Below, piece by piece: positions 35,442-45,231 of a DNA stretch of 64,000 bases. A model generated the notes under the pieces. It had not been told where the DNA came from. It made no database searches and saw only the letters and a program-made list of their open reading frames with translations. The translations under genes were made by a program, and so were the position numbers. The stretch is from Flavobacterium acetivorans (GTDB taxonomy: Bacteria > Bacteroidota > Bacteroidia > Flavobacteriales > Flavobacteriaceae). The number at the start of each line of letters is the position of its first letter. Within the stretch, counting starts at the first letter, position 1. The stretch covers positions 2,790,001 through 2,854,000 of the forward strand of contig NZ_CP087132.1 of assembly GCF_020911885.1 (NCBI RefSeq), given 5' to 3'.

Positions 35442-36908
35442 TTATATTTTTTTCATAGCCGTCATCGACTCTCTCAACCATTCACCAATTTCTTCAATTG
35501 GATGTTGACGGATACTTTTATTAACTGCAATAAGAACTGTATTATCAGTACCATTTGTGGTAGCGAAAGGTTTTCCTATTACATTAGTATCAACGGTTTT
35601 CATGAACTCAGTCAATAACGGTTTGCAAGCGTGGTCAAATAAATAACAACCATATTCTGCAGTATCCGAAATGATTCGGTTCATTTCATATAATTTTTTT
35701 CTGGCTACCGTATTAGCGATCAACGGCAATTCGTGTAAAGATTCGTAATAAGCCGATTCTTCGATGATTCCGGTTTCTGTCATAGTTTCGAAAGCCAATT
35801 CGACACCCGCTTTTACCATAGCAATCATCAACACTCCATTATCAAAATATTCTTGTTCTGAAATGTGAGCTTCTGTTGGCGCTGTTTTTTCAAAATTAGT
35901 TTCAGCTGTAGCTGCTCTCCAAGTCAATAAATTGATATCGTCATTAGCCCAATCAATCATCATGTTTTTTGAAAATTCCCCAGAAATAATATCATCCATG
36001 TGTTTTTGAAACAAAGGACGCATGATGTCTTTTAATTCATCGGCTAATCGGTATGCTTCAATTTTTGAAGGATTGTTCAAACGATCCATCATATTGGTAA
36101 TTCCACCGTGTTTCAAGGCTTCGGTTACTGTTTCCCATCCGTATTGGATTAATTTTGAAGCATAAGCTGGCTCGATTCCATTTTCAACCATTTTGTCAAA
36201 ACATAAGATTGAACCGGTTTGCAACATTCCGCAAAGAATAGTCTGCTCTCCCATTAAGTCCGATTTTACTTCGGCAACAAATGAAGAGTTTAAAACTCCC
36301 GCTCTGTGACCTCCAGTGGCTACAGCGTAAGCTTTTGCTTGAGCTAAACCTTCTCCGTTTGGATCATTTTCAGGGTGAACTGCAATTAAAGTTGGAACAC
36401 CAAAACCTCTTTTATATTCTTCACGAACTTCAGATCCAGGGCATTTAGGCGCACACATAATTACAGTAATGTCTTTACGAATTTGCATTCCCTCTTCAAC
36501 GATATTAAAACCGTGAGAATAAGCCAATGTAGATCCTTGTTTCATCAATGGCATAATCGCCGTAACTACAGCAGTATGTTGTTTATCAGGTGTAAGATTA
36601 CAAACCAAATCAGCTGTTGGAATTAATTCTTCATAAGTTCCCACTTTGAAACCATTATCAGCCGCATTCATATAAGATACTCTTTTTTGAGCAATCGCTT
36701 CAGCGCGCAAAGCATAAGAAATATCTAAACCAGAATCTCTCATGTTTAAACCTTGATTCAAACCTTGAGCACCGCAACCTACGATAACTACTTTTTTTCC
36801 TTTTAATGCTTCGATGCCATCAGCAAATTCAGATTGATCCATGAATTCGCAAACGCCTAATTGTTCTAATTGTAATCTAAGTGGTAATGTATTGAAATAA
36901 TTTGCCAT
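35442..36908 (-). CDS. ilvC: Ketol-acid reductoisomerase, class II
   Basis: NADPH- and Mg-dependent enzyme converting acetolactate to dihydroxy-isovalerate, second step of valine and isoleucine synthesis. At 488 residues it is the long class II form with the duplicated knotted C-terminal domain, like the E. coli enzyme. The dinucleotide motif is '[21 protein letters not shown]' minus its first residue, near residue 35. It is last in the ilvDBNC unit, 15 bp after ilvN. Confidence 0.96.
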   Translation of the reverse strand: MANYFNTLPLRLQLEQLGVCEFMDQSEFADGIEALKGKKVVIVGCGAQGLNQGLNMRDSGLDISYALRAEAIAQKRVSYMNAADNGFKVGTYEELIPTADLVCNLTPDKQHTAVVTAIMPLMKQGSTLAYSHGFNIVEEGMQIRKDITVIMCAPKCPGSEVREEYKRGFGVPTLIAVHPENDPNGEGLAQAKAYAVATGGHRAGVLNSSFVAEVKSDLMGEQTILCGMLQTGSILCFDKMVENGIEPAYASKLIQYGWETVTEALKHGGITNMMDRLNNPSKIEAYRLADELKDIMRPLFQKHMDDIISGEFSKNMMIDWANDDINLLTWRAATAETNFEKTAPTEAHISEQEYFDNGVLMIAMVKAGVELAFETMTETGIIEESAYYESLHELPLIANTVARKKLYEMNRIISDTAEYGCYLFDHACKPLLTEFMKTVDTNVIGKPFATTNGTDNTVLIAVNKSIRQHPIEEIGEWLRESMTAMKKI

Positions 36909-36923
36909 TGTTTTTATATTTAT

Positions 36924-37448
36924 TTATTTTTCTAATTCTTCTAATAGTGTTGATATTTGCATTCTTTCCTTAGAAACGGAAATTCTTCCTGAACGCACAA
37001 ATTGCATGATTCCGAAAGGTTTTAATTTTTTGTATAATTCCTCTATATCTGAACGTCGGCCTGATTTTGAAATCACAAAAAAATCTCTCGATACCGTAAC
37101 TATTTCCGAATGACTTTCTTTTATGATGTTCTGAATTTGTCTTTCGTCAAATAATAAGCCCGATTCTATTTTGAACAAAGCGTTTTCCAAGAATATAGTT
37201 TCTTCATCAACATGATAAAAAGCTTTGATAACATCAATTTGCTTTTCAATTTGACCTACAATATTCTGTACCCATTTTTCGGTTGTGTTAACCACAATAA
37301 TAAATCGAGAAACTTTTTCAATCTCTGATTCTGAAACATTTAAACTCAGTATATTGATGTGACGCTTTAAGAATATTCCTGATATTCTGTTGAGTAAGCC
37401 CACGTTATTTTCTGAATAAACAGAAATGGTGAATGTTTTATTTTCCAT
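36924..37448 (-). CDS. ilvN: Acetolactate synthase small (regulatory) subunit
   Basis: 174-residue regulatory subunit that confers valine feedback on acetolactate synthase. An ACT domain is at the N-terminus ('SVYSENNVGLLNRISGIF', 'HINILSLNVS'). The C-terminal half is the usual second domain. It lies 4 bp after ilvB and 15 bp before ilvC, so subunits are made together. Confidence 0.94.
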   Translation of the reverse strand: MENKTFTISVYSENNVGLLNRISGIFLKRHINILSLNVSESEIEKVSRFIIVVNTTEKWVQNIVGQIEKQIDVIKAFYHVDEETIFLENALFKIESGLLFDERQIQNIIKESHSEIVTVSRDFFVISKSGRRSDIEELYKKLKPFGIMQFVRSGRISVSKERMQISTLLEELEK

Positions 37449-37452
37449 AATA

Positions 37453-39147
37453 TTAACTTAATCTAATGTCCGAAACCGAAGCTCCTGTTGGAATCATTGG
37501 GAATACATTGTTTTCTTTTTCTACCATAACTTCAAGGAAATAAGATTCTTTTGAAGCCATCATTTCAGCAACTGCGGCATCCAGATCTTCTCTTTTGGTT
37601 ACTTTTTTAGCTTTAATATAATAACCTTCGGCAATAGCTATAAAATTAGGATTAATCATTTCCGTTGAAGCGTATCTTTTGTCAAAAAACAACTGCTGCC
37701 ATTGACGCACCATTCCAAGAAACTCATTGTTTAGCACCACAATTTTTACTGGAACTTTGGTTTGAAAAATTGTTCCCAATTCCTGAATGGTCATCTGGAA
37801 ACCTCCATCTCCAATAATAGCAACCACTTCGCGATCCGGTCTTCCCATTTTGGCACCAATGGCCGCTGGCAAAGCAAATCCCATCGTTCCTAAACCGCCC
37901 GAAGTAACGTTACTTTTGGTCGAATTGAATTTGGCATAACGACAAGCAAACATTTGGTGTTGTCCCACATCCGAAACCATAATTGCATCTCCTTTAGAAT
38001 GCTTATTAATCATTTCGATTGTTTCTCCCATCGAAATTCCTTCTCTCTTTGGTTCTAACTCATCGTTGATTACAGTCTCTAATTCAATCTTGTATTTCTC
38101 CTTAAACTCATTGTGCCAAGATTCGTGTTTCTTTTCTTCGATAAAAGGCAGTAAAGCAGTCAAAGCCTCTTTAACATCGGCCAAAACAGCCACTTCTGTT
38201 TTTACGTTTTTATCTACTTCGGCTGGATCTATTTCAAAGTGAATTACTTTAGCTTGTTTGGCATAAGTGGCTAAATTTCCGGTCACACGATCATCAAAAC
38301 GCATTCCCAATGCAATTAAAACATCACATTCGTTGGTCAAAATATTCGGTCCATAATTTCCGTGCATACCTACCATTCCAACATTTAAAGGATGATCTGT
38401 TGGCAAAGCCGAAAGACCTAAAATTGTCCAAGCCGCCGGAATTCCGGATTTTTCTACCAATGCTTTCAACTCCGCTTCGGCTTCTCCTAGAATAATTCCT
38501 TGACCAAAAACGATAAAAGGTTTTTTGGCATTGTTTATTAGTTGTGCCACTTCTTGTACTTTTTCAAGGTTCAGAGTCGGTTTTGGATTGTAACTTCTAA
38601 TCCCGGTGCATTTTTTATAACTAAATTCGAATTCGTCGAATTGCGCATTTTTGGTAATATCAATCAAAACCGGTCCTGGACGCCCTGATCTTGCAATATA
38701 AAATGCTTTTGCAATGATTTCCGGAATCTCCGAAGCCTCTGTAATTTGATAATTCCATTTGGTTATCGGAGTTGAAATTCCGATAATATCCGTTTCCTGA
38801 AACGCATCCGATCCTAATAAATGTTTTCCTACTTGGCCTGTGATACAAACCATTGGTGTCGAATCTATTTGTGCATCGGCAATTCCAGTTACTAAGTTAG
38901 TCGCTCCAGGTCCTGAAGTAGCAATTGCTACCCCAACTTTTCCTGTTGCTCTCGCAAATCCTTGCGCTGCATGGGTTGCTCCTTGTTCGTGGCGCACCAA
39001 AACATGATGTAATTGATCTTGAAATTTATATAATTCGTCGTAAACCGGCATTATAGCTCCACCAGGATATCCATAAACCAAGTCTACTCCTTCTTCTAAT
39101 AAGCATCTAATAACGGCTTCGGCGCCTGATATTTTAGTTTTTCCCAT
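37453..39147 (-). CDS. ilvB: Acetolactate synthase large (catalytic) subunit
   Basis: 564-residue thiamine-diphosphate enzyme making acetolactate and acetohydroxybutyrate. The N-terminal domain has 'GYPGGAIMPVYDEL' and the catalytic Glu in 'VRHEQGATHAAQGFARA'; the ThDP/Mg motif is 'GDGGFQMTIQELGTI' with the following 'NN'. Typical length. It sits 65 bp after ilvD and 4 bp before ilvN. Confidence 0.96.
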   Translation of the reverse strand: MGKTKISGAEAVIRCLLEEGVDLVYGYPGGAIMPVYDELYKFQDQLHHVLVRHEQGATHAAQGFARATGKVGVAIATSGPGATNLVTGIADAQIDSTPMVCITGQVGKHLLGSDAFQETDIIGISTPITKWNYQITEASEIPEIIAKAFYIARSGRPGPVLIDITKNAQFDEFEFSYKKCTGIRSYNPKPTLNLEKVQEVAQLINNAKKPFIVFGQGIILGEAEAELKALVEKSGIPAAWTILGLSALPTDHPLNVGMVGMHGNYGPNILTNECDVLIALGMRFDDRVTGNLATYAKQAKVIHFEIDPAEVDKNVKTEVAVLADVKEALTALLPFIEEKKHESWHNEFKEKYKIELETVINDELEPKREGISMGETIEMINKHSKGDAIMVSDVGQHQMFACRYAKFNSTKSNVTSGGLGTMGFALPAAIGAKMGRPDREVVAIIGDGGFQMTIQELGTIFQTKVPVKIVVLNNEFLGMVRQWQQLFFDKRYASTEMINPNFIAIAEGYYIKAKKVTKREDLDAAVAEMMASKESYFLEVMVEKENNVFPMIPTGASVSDIRLS

Positions 39148-39212
39148 TTGGTATTTTTATTTTTCGAATTTGACTTTTAATTCTAAAATTTCAAATTCAT
39201 TTTCTTTTGTCG

Positions 39213-40886
39213 TTATTTATCGGTAACACATCCTGTTGATGCGCTTGAAACGGATCTTGCGTATTTCAATAAAACTCCTTTGGTTGCTTTCAAAGCTGGT
39301 TGAACCCAACTCGCTTTTCTGGCCGCAAATTCTTCATCCGAAATTTTCAAATTGATGGTATTCTTAACTGCATCAATAGTAATTAAATCACCATCTTGAA
39401 CTAAAGCAATTCCGCCTCCATCATAGGCTTCTGGTGTAATGTGACCTACCACAAAGCCATGTGAACCTCCAGAGAACCTACCATCTGTAATCAAAGCAAC
39501 ACTACTTCCTAGTCCCGCTCCCATAATGGCAGAAGTTGGTTTTAGCATCTCAGGCATCCCTGGACCACCTTTTGGTCCACAATTCCTGATGACGACTACA
39601 TCTCCTGGCTTTACTTTTCCGGCTTGAATACCTGGAATTACATCAAATTCTCCTTCAAAAATCACAGCTGGTCCTTCAAAATATTCTCCTTCTTTTCCGC
39701 TAATTTTAGCAACAGCTCCTTCAGAAGCAAGGTTTCCGTATAATATTTGAATGTTTCCAGTTGATTTTAGTGCTTTTTGAATTTCATGAATCACCTCTTG
39801 ACCATCATTTAAATCTGGAACAGCGGCAAGATTCTCGGCCATTGTTTTTCCAGTAACAGTCAAACATTCACCATGAATGAATCCTTCTTTCAATAGATAT
39901 TTCAACACCGCAGGAACTCCACCAACAGCGTGTAAATCTTCCATCATGTATTTTCCACTTGGTTTCAAATCAGCAAGAACAGGTGTTCTGTCACTTATTG
40001 CCTGAAAATCGGCCAAGGTTATTTCGATATCTACAGCATGAGCCATGGCAATCAAGTGCATCACGGCATTAGTAGAACCCCCTAAAACAGCTACCAGTGT
40101 AATGGCATTTTCAAAAGCTTCACGAGTCATAATATCTCTTGGCTTAATATCTTTTTCCAATAATACTCTGATGGCTTTTCCAGCATCAAGGCATTCTTGT
40201 CTTTTTTCTTCACTTAAAGCAGGATTAGAAGAACTGTATGGCAAACTCATTCCCAAGGCTTCAATCGCTGATGACATTGTATTAGCAGTATACATTCCGC
40301 CACAAGCACCAGCTCCTGGACAAGAATTTTGAATAACTCCTTTAAAATCTTCTGGGGTTATAGTATCATTGAATTTTTTTCCTAAAGCTTCAAAAGCAGA
40401 TACAATATTCAAAGATTCTCCTTTCCATTTACCAGAATGAATTGTTCCTCCATAAACCATCAATGCAGGGCGATTTACTCTTCCCATAGCAATTAAGGCT
40501 CCTGGCATATTTTTATCGCATCCAGGAATAGCAATTAAACTATCATACCATTGTGCTCCCATAACTGTTTCAATAGAATCAGCAATAACATCACGTGAAA
40601 CCAACGAAAAACGCATTCCGTCTGTACCATTTGAAATTCCGTCGCTAACACCAATAGTATTAAAAATTAGACCTACTAAGTCAGCATCCCAAACTCCTTT
40701 TTTCACATCTTTTGCCAAGTCGTTCAAGTGCATGTTGCAAGTATTTCCTTCATAACCCATACTTACAATTCCAACTTGAGCTTTCTTTAAATCTTCTTCA
40801 GTCAGACCAATTCCGTACAGCATTGCTTGTGCTGCCGGTTGTGTTTCATCTTGCGTTATGGTCTTGCTGTATTTATTTAATTCCAT
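39213..40886 (-). CDS. ilvD: Dihydroxy-acid dehydratase
   Basis: 557-residue Fe-S enzyme that dehydrates dihydroxy acids to 2-keto acids in valine and isoleucine synthesis. Cluster cysteines lie in '[18 protein letters not shown]' and '[17 protein letters not shown]', and a third in '[13 protein letters not shown]'. The frame stays open to 40994, but that extension runs through the attenuator hairpin and the end of the leader peptide. The ATG at 40886 ('MELNKYSK') gives the normal family length and is the true start. First structural gene of ilvDBNC. Confidence 0.96.
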   Translation of the reverse strand: MELNKYSKTITQDETQPAAQAMLYGIGLTEEDLKKAQVGIVSMGYEGNTCNMHLNDLAKDVKKGVWDADLVGLIFNTIGVSDGISNGTDGMRFSLVSRDVIADSIETVMGAQWYDSLIAIPGCDKNMPGALIAMGRVNRPALMVYGGTIHSGKWKGESLNIVSAFEALGKKFNDTITPEDFKGVIQNSCPGAGACGGMYTANTMSSAIEALGMSLPYSSSNPALSEEKRQECLDAGKAIRVLLEKDIKPRDIMTREAFENAITLVAVLGGSTNAVMHLIAMAHAVDIEITLADFQAISDRTPVLADLKPSGKYMMEDLHAVGGVPAVLKYLLKEGFIHGECLTVTGKTMAENLAAVPDLNDGQEVIHEIQKALKSTGNIQILYGNLASEGAVAKISGKEGEYFEGPAVIFEGEFDVIPGIQAGKVKPGDVVVIRNCGPKGGPGMPEMLKPTSAIMGAGLGSSVALITDGRFSGGSHGFVVGHITPEAYDGGGIALVQDGDLITIDAVKNTINLKISDEEFAARKASWVQPALKATKGVLLKYARSVSSASTGCVTDK

Positions 40887-40924
40887 TTTATTTCTGTTTG
40901 TGTATTTTAAATTTATTGCAAAAA

Positions 40925-40952
40925 AAAACCTCCCAAATAGATGGGAGGTTTT
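40925..40952 (-). terminator. ilv attenuator (intrinsic terminator before ilvD)
   Basis: Perfect 11 bp stem (40925-40935 with 40942-40952) with a 6 nt loop. In minus-strand RNA it is followed by a long U-run, 39 bp before the ilvD ATG and 21 bp after the leader-peptide stop. Its 5' RNA arm (CCUCCCA) can alternatively pair with the last codons of the leader peptide (40977-40988), forming an antiterminator. Confidence 0.85.
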
Positions 40953-40972
40953 AAATATCTTTTTACTTATAT

Positions 40973-41047
40973 CTATACCATTCCCTCTGCCCATGTGATA
41001 ATCACAATGACATTAATAATTGAAGGAATAATAACAAATAGTTTCAT
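40973..41047 (-). CDS. ilv leader peptide (24 aa, Ile/Val-rich)
   Basis: A 25-codon frame, ATG at 41047 to TAG at 40973, lies between a promoter element and an attenuator hairpin. The 24-residue product has 7 Ile, 4 Val and 1 Leu, including the run '[14 protein letters not shown]'. Such composition is the mark of a sensor peptide: low charged tRNA-Ile or tRNA-Val would stall the ribosome in the middle of the frame. Stalling leaves the 3' part of the frame free to pair with the terminator's 5' arm and lets transcription enter ilvDBNC. With ample amino acids the ribosome reaches the stop, covers that segment, and the terminator forms. It is too short for ordinary gene finders. Mechanism is inferred from sequence and from enterobacterial ilv paradigms. 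Confidence 0.85.
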   Translation of the reverse strand: MKLFVIIPSIINVIVIITWAEGMV

Positions 41048-41066
41048 TTATCTTTTTTTGATGTGC

Positions 41067-41074
41067 CAAATGTA
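41067..41074 (-). promoter_or_regulatory. -7 promoter element of the ilv leader transcript
   Basis: Minus strand TACATTTG, an exact TAnnTTTG match 19 bp before the leader-peptide ATG. A TTG at 41090-41092 lies upstream with a 15 bp spacer, slightly short for a -33 element. This gives ilvDBNC its own start separate from leuAB. Confidence 0.6.
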
Positions 41075-41143
41075 TAAAAACAAATGAAACAAAAAAATAT
41101 ATCAACTAAAAAATATATCAATCCAGATTATTTAATGTCTTTT

Positions 41144-41168
41144 GACTATTGTCTATTAGACAATAGTC
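41144..41168. terminator. Hairpin at the leuB stop codon
   Basis: Perfect 10 bp stem (41144-41153 with 41159-41168), 5 nt loop, spanning the leuB stop. No U-run follows on the minus strand, so it may be a weak or factor-dependent terminator or an mRNA-stabilising end. Confidence 0.45.
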
Positions 41169-42274
41169 GACTGTCCTATATGGACATTATTTCTATTGAA
41201 ATACAATAAGTCATCCTTGTTTAGAATAAAATTAGAGACAAACTCCCCAACTTCATTGGTTCCAAATGTCGATCCCGGATTTAAATCAATGGTGACCACT
41301 TGGTATTCAATAGATTTTTTTACTCCTTCATACACATTTTTGGCTTCTTCAAAAAGTCCAAAATGCTCCAATAATAAAGCAGCAGATAATATAGAAGCAA
41401 TCGGATTTGCAATGTTTTTTCCGGCTGCTTGCGGATAAGAACCATGAATAGGTTCAAAAAGCGCATTTGTTTTTCCCAATGAAGCCGAGGCTAACAATCC
41501 GATTGACCCTGTTATTACACTGGCTTCATCGGATAAAATATCACCAAATAAATTCTCAGTCAAAATGACATCAAACTGTTTTGAGTTTAATATAATTTGC
41601 ATCGCGGCATTATCTACAAATAAGAAATCCAATGCTACTTCAGGATAATCTTCGCTGACTTTTTTGACTACTTTTCTCCACAAACGGGAAGTTTCAAGCA
41701 CATTTGCCTTATCGACCAAAGTGACTTTATTTCTTCTATTTTGTGCTGATTGGAAAGCCAAATGTGCAATTCGGGAAATTTCTTCCTCTGAATACTCACA
41801 TAAATCAGAAGCGATTGTTCCTGCTTCGTTTAATTTTTTTTCTCCAAAATAAACTCCACCAGTTAATTCTCTGAAAATTGTAAAATCAGTACCTTCGATA
41901 AATTCTCTTTTTAAAGGCGAAGCATCTAATAAGGCTTTGTAAGGCTTTATTGGTCGAATGTTTGCAAAAAGACCTAACTCTTTTCTTAATTTCAACAATC
42001 CTTGCTCCGGACGTACTTTTGCATCGGGATTATTATCGTATTTAGGATCACCAATAGCTCCAAACAAAACAGCATCTGTATTCAAACACAAATTAAGGGT
42101 TTGTTCTGGTAGCGGATTTCCCGTTTTATCGATAGCCACAGCTCCCATAAGTGCATCTTCAAAAACAAATTCATGATTATATACTGAACCAACAGCATAT
42201 AAAACTTTTTTCGCCTGCAAAATTACTTCAGGACCAATTCCGTCTCCCGCTAGTACCGCTATTTTTAAATTCAT
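41156..42274 (-). CDS. leuB: 3-isopropylmalate dehydrogenase
   Basis: 372-residue NAD-dependent decarboxylating dehydrogenase of leucine synthesis. It shows 'LAGDGIGPEVILQAKKVL' at the start, 'TLVDKANVLETSRLWRKV' (catalytic Lys region), and 'TENLFGDILSDEASVITGS' with the metal Asp residues. It follows leuA by 22 bp. The leuCD genes normally acting between LeuA and LeuB are not in this operon. Confidence 0.95.
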   Translation of the reverse strand: MNLKIAVLAGDGIGPEVILQAKKVLYAVGSVYNHEFVFEDALMGAVAIDKTGNPLPEQTLNLCLNTDAVLFGAIGDPKYDNNPDAKVRPEQGLLKLRKELGLFANIRPIKPYKALLDASPLKREFIEGTDFTIFRELTGGVYFGEKKLNEAGTIASDLCEYSEEEISRIAHLAFQSAQNRRNKVTLVDKANVLETSRLWRKVVKKVSEDYPEVALDFLFVDNAAMQIILNSKQFDVILTENLFGDILSDEASVITGSIGLLASASLGKTNALFEPIHGSYPQAAGKNIANPIASILSAALLLEHFGLFEEAKNVYEGVKKSIEYQVVTIDLNPGSTFGTNEVGEFVSNFILNKDDLLYFNRNNVHIGQSTIV

Positions 42275-42296
42275 GGCTTCATTCTTTTTAAGAATC

Positions 42297-43478
<1,182 letters not shown>

Positions 43479-43507
43479 TTATTTAATGTAATTTCACATC
43501 TCGAGAA

Positions 43508-43515
43508 CAAAAATA
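43508..43515 (-). promoter_or_regulatory. -7 promoter element for leuAB
   Basis: Minus strand TATTTTTG, an exact TAnnTTTG match 30 bp before leuA. The short leader has no room for an attenuator, in contrast to ilvDBNC. Confidence 0.5.
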
Positions 43516-43627
43516 GATTTCACTTACTTTATTATAAAACAGCTTTTAGTGAAATATACTACTTATAAAACTAACAAAAACACCTTAACTACCTGTAAAC
43601 AAGCTAGTTACTATATTTTAATTTACA

Positions 43628-45172
43628 ATGGCTAACCATCAAAAAGATTTTTTATTTGTATTAATAAAGTCTTTGTCAAAATCAGAAAAAAGACAATTTA
43701 AGATTTTTGCAAGCCGACTTGAGACCAGTTCGAATACAAAATTTATTGAATTATTTAATATTTTAGACAAATCAGAGGCTTATGATGAGAAACTTATTTT
43801 GAAAAGTGGTATCATTAAAAAAGTACAATTATCTAACTTAAAGTCGTATTTATACAAACAGATTTTGGTTAGCATTCGATTGAATATTCCCAGTCAAAAT
43901 GTTCGTTACCAACTAAGGGAACAAATAGATTTTGCCACAATTCTATACAACAAAGGATTGTACAGGCAGAGTTTGAAAATATTGGACAAAACAAAAATTC
44001 AAGCATTAGAGCATGACGAGAAGAACATGGCCTATGAGATTGTTGAATTTGAAAAACTAATTGAGTCCCAATACATCACCAGAAGTATTCAAGGACGCGC
44101 TGATGAACTGGTAATTCAAGCCAAAGAATTGAATTATCAGAATACTATTTCCAGCAAACTGTCTAATTTATCCCTACAATTGTATGGAATTATGCTCAAA
44201 ACAGGTTATGTAAAGAATGATGAAGAATATAAATACATAAACAATTACTTCAAGAAACACATTTCAAAATTAGATGAAGCAAAATTCGGTTTTAGGGAAA
44301 AATACTGGTTTTACAATGCTAATCTTTGGCGCAGTTTTTTAGTACAGGATTTTTTGGCCTGTTACAAATATGCCAATAAATGGGTTACTCTTTTTTATGC
44401 TAACAAAAATATGATTTATTTGAATCCGGTGTTTTTCTTAAAAGGAAATCATTATCTTCTGGAGTCTTTATTTATGTTGAAGTACAAAACAAAATTCAAG
44501 AATTACCTGGAATTATTAGAAGAAACAATCGATGATCCTCATTTTCCGGTAAATGACAATGTGGCTTCGTTATCTTTTTTGTATTTATACAATAACAAAT
44601 TGAATTTCCATATTTTGGAAGGTACTTTTGATGAAAGTGAATATTTGATTCCTGTTATTTTAAACAAAATAAAACTACATAGCGAGCATCTTGATGAACA
44701 CCATGAAATGTTGTTTTATTACAAGTTTGCTTCTATTTATTTTGGCGTAGAAAAATATGAAGAATCTATATTTTATTTAGAAAAAATCATCAACAACAAG
44801 AATCTTTCGATGCGCGAAGACCTTATGTGTTTCTCCAGAATCCTTTGCTTGATTGCCCATTATGAATTAGGAAAAGATTATTACTTAGAAAACCAATTGA
44901 AAAATACTTATAAGTTTCTAATCAAAATGAATGACTTGCATGAAGTGCAAAAAGAAATCATTCGCTTTTTGAAAAACTTAAACTCCATTTATCCGAGTGA
45001 TATCAAAAAAGAGTTTGTAAAAATGAGAGCGCGGTTTATCGAATTGGAAAAAAACACTTACGAAAAGAGAGCTTTTCTATATTTAGATATTATTTCTTGG
45101 CTGGAAAGTAAAATTGAAAATAGAAAAATCAGCGATATTATTAAGGAAAAAGCAAAACAAATCAACCGATAA
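43628..45172 (+). CDS. Conserved hypothetical protein, helical-repeat type (514 aa)
   Basis: I do not recognise a named domain. The protein is entirely alpha-helical in character, Lys/Asn/Leu/Tyr-rich, with repeating ~35-residue helical hairpins (for example 'LYNKGLYRQSLKILDKTK', 'FGVEKYEESIFYLEKII') that resemble degenerate TPR units. No signal peptide or membrane segment. It is divergent from leuA with 149 bp between, and ends at a strong terminator. A scaffold or regulatory role is only a guess. Confidence 0.75.
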   Translation: MANHQKDFLFVLIKSLSKSEKRQFKIFASRLETSSNTKFIELFNILDKSEAYDEKLILKSGIIKKVQLSNLKSYLYKQILVSIRLNIPSQNVRYQLREQIDFATILYNKGLYRQSLKILDKTKIQALEHDEKNMAYEIVEFEKLIESQYITRSIQGRADELVIQAKELNYQNTISSKLSNLSLQLYGIMLKTGYVKNDEEYKYINNYFKKHISKLDEAKFGFREKYWFYNANLWRSFLVQDFLACYKYANKWVTLFYANKNMIYLNPVFFLKGNHYLLESLFMLKYKTKFKNYLELLEETIDDPHFPVNDNVASLSFLYLYNNKLNFHILEGTFDESEYLIPVILNKIKLHSEHLDEHHEMLFYYKFASIYFGVEKYEESIFYLEKIINNKNLSMREDLMCFSRILCLIAHYELGKDYYLENQLKNTYKFLIKMNDLHEVQKEIIRFLKNLNSIYPSDIKKEFVKMRARFIELEKNTYEKRAFLYLDIISWLESKIENRKISDIIKEKAKQINR

Positions 45173-45186
45173 ATATGCTGTAGATC

Positions 45187-45219
45187 AAAAAAGGAGGCCA
45201 TTGCGGACCTCCTTTTTTT
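45187..45219. terminator. Bidirectional intrinsic terminator
   Basis: AAAAAAGGAGG (45187-45197) pairs with CCTCCTTTTTT (45208-45218), 10 nt loop, between the convergent helical-repeat and DUF885 genes. Confidence 0.8.
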
Positions 45220-45231
45220 ATTACTCTTTGT

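Noticed and set aside
40887..40994. N-terminal extension of ilvD
   Set aside because: It would translate the attenuator hairpin and part of the leader region; it is not found in the family and the ATG at 40886 gives normal length.
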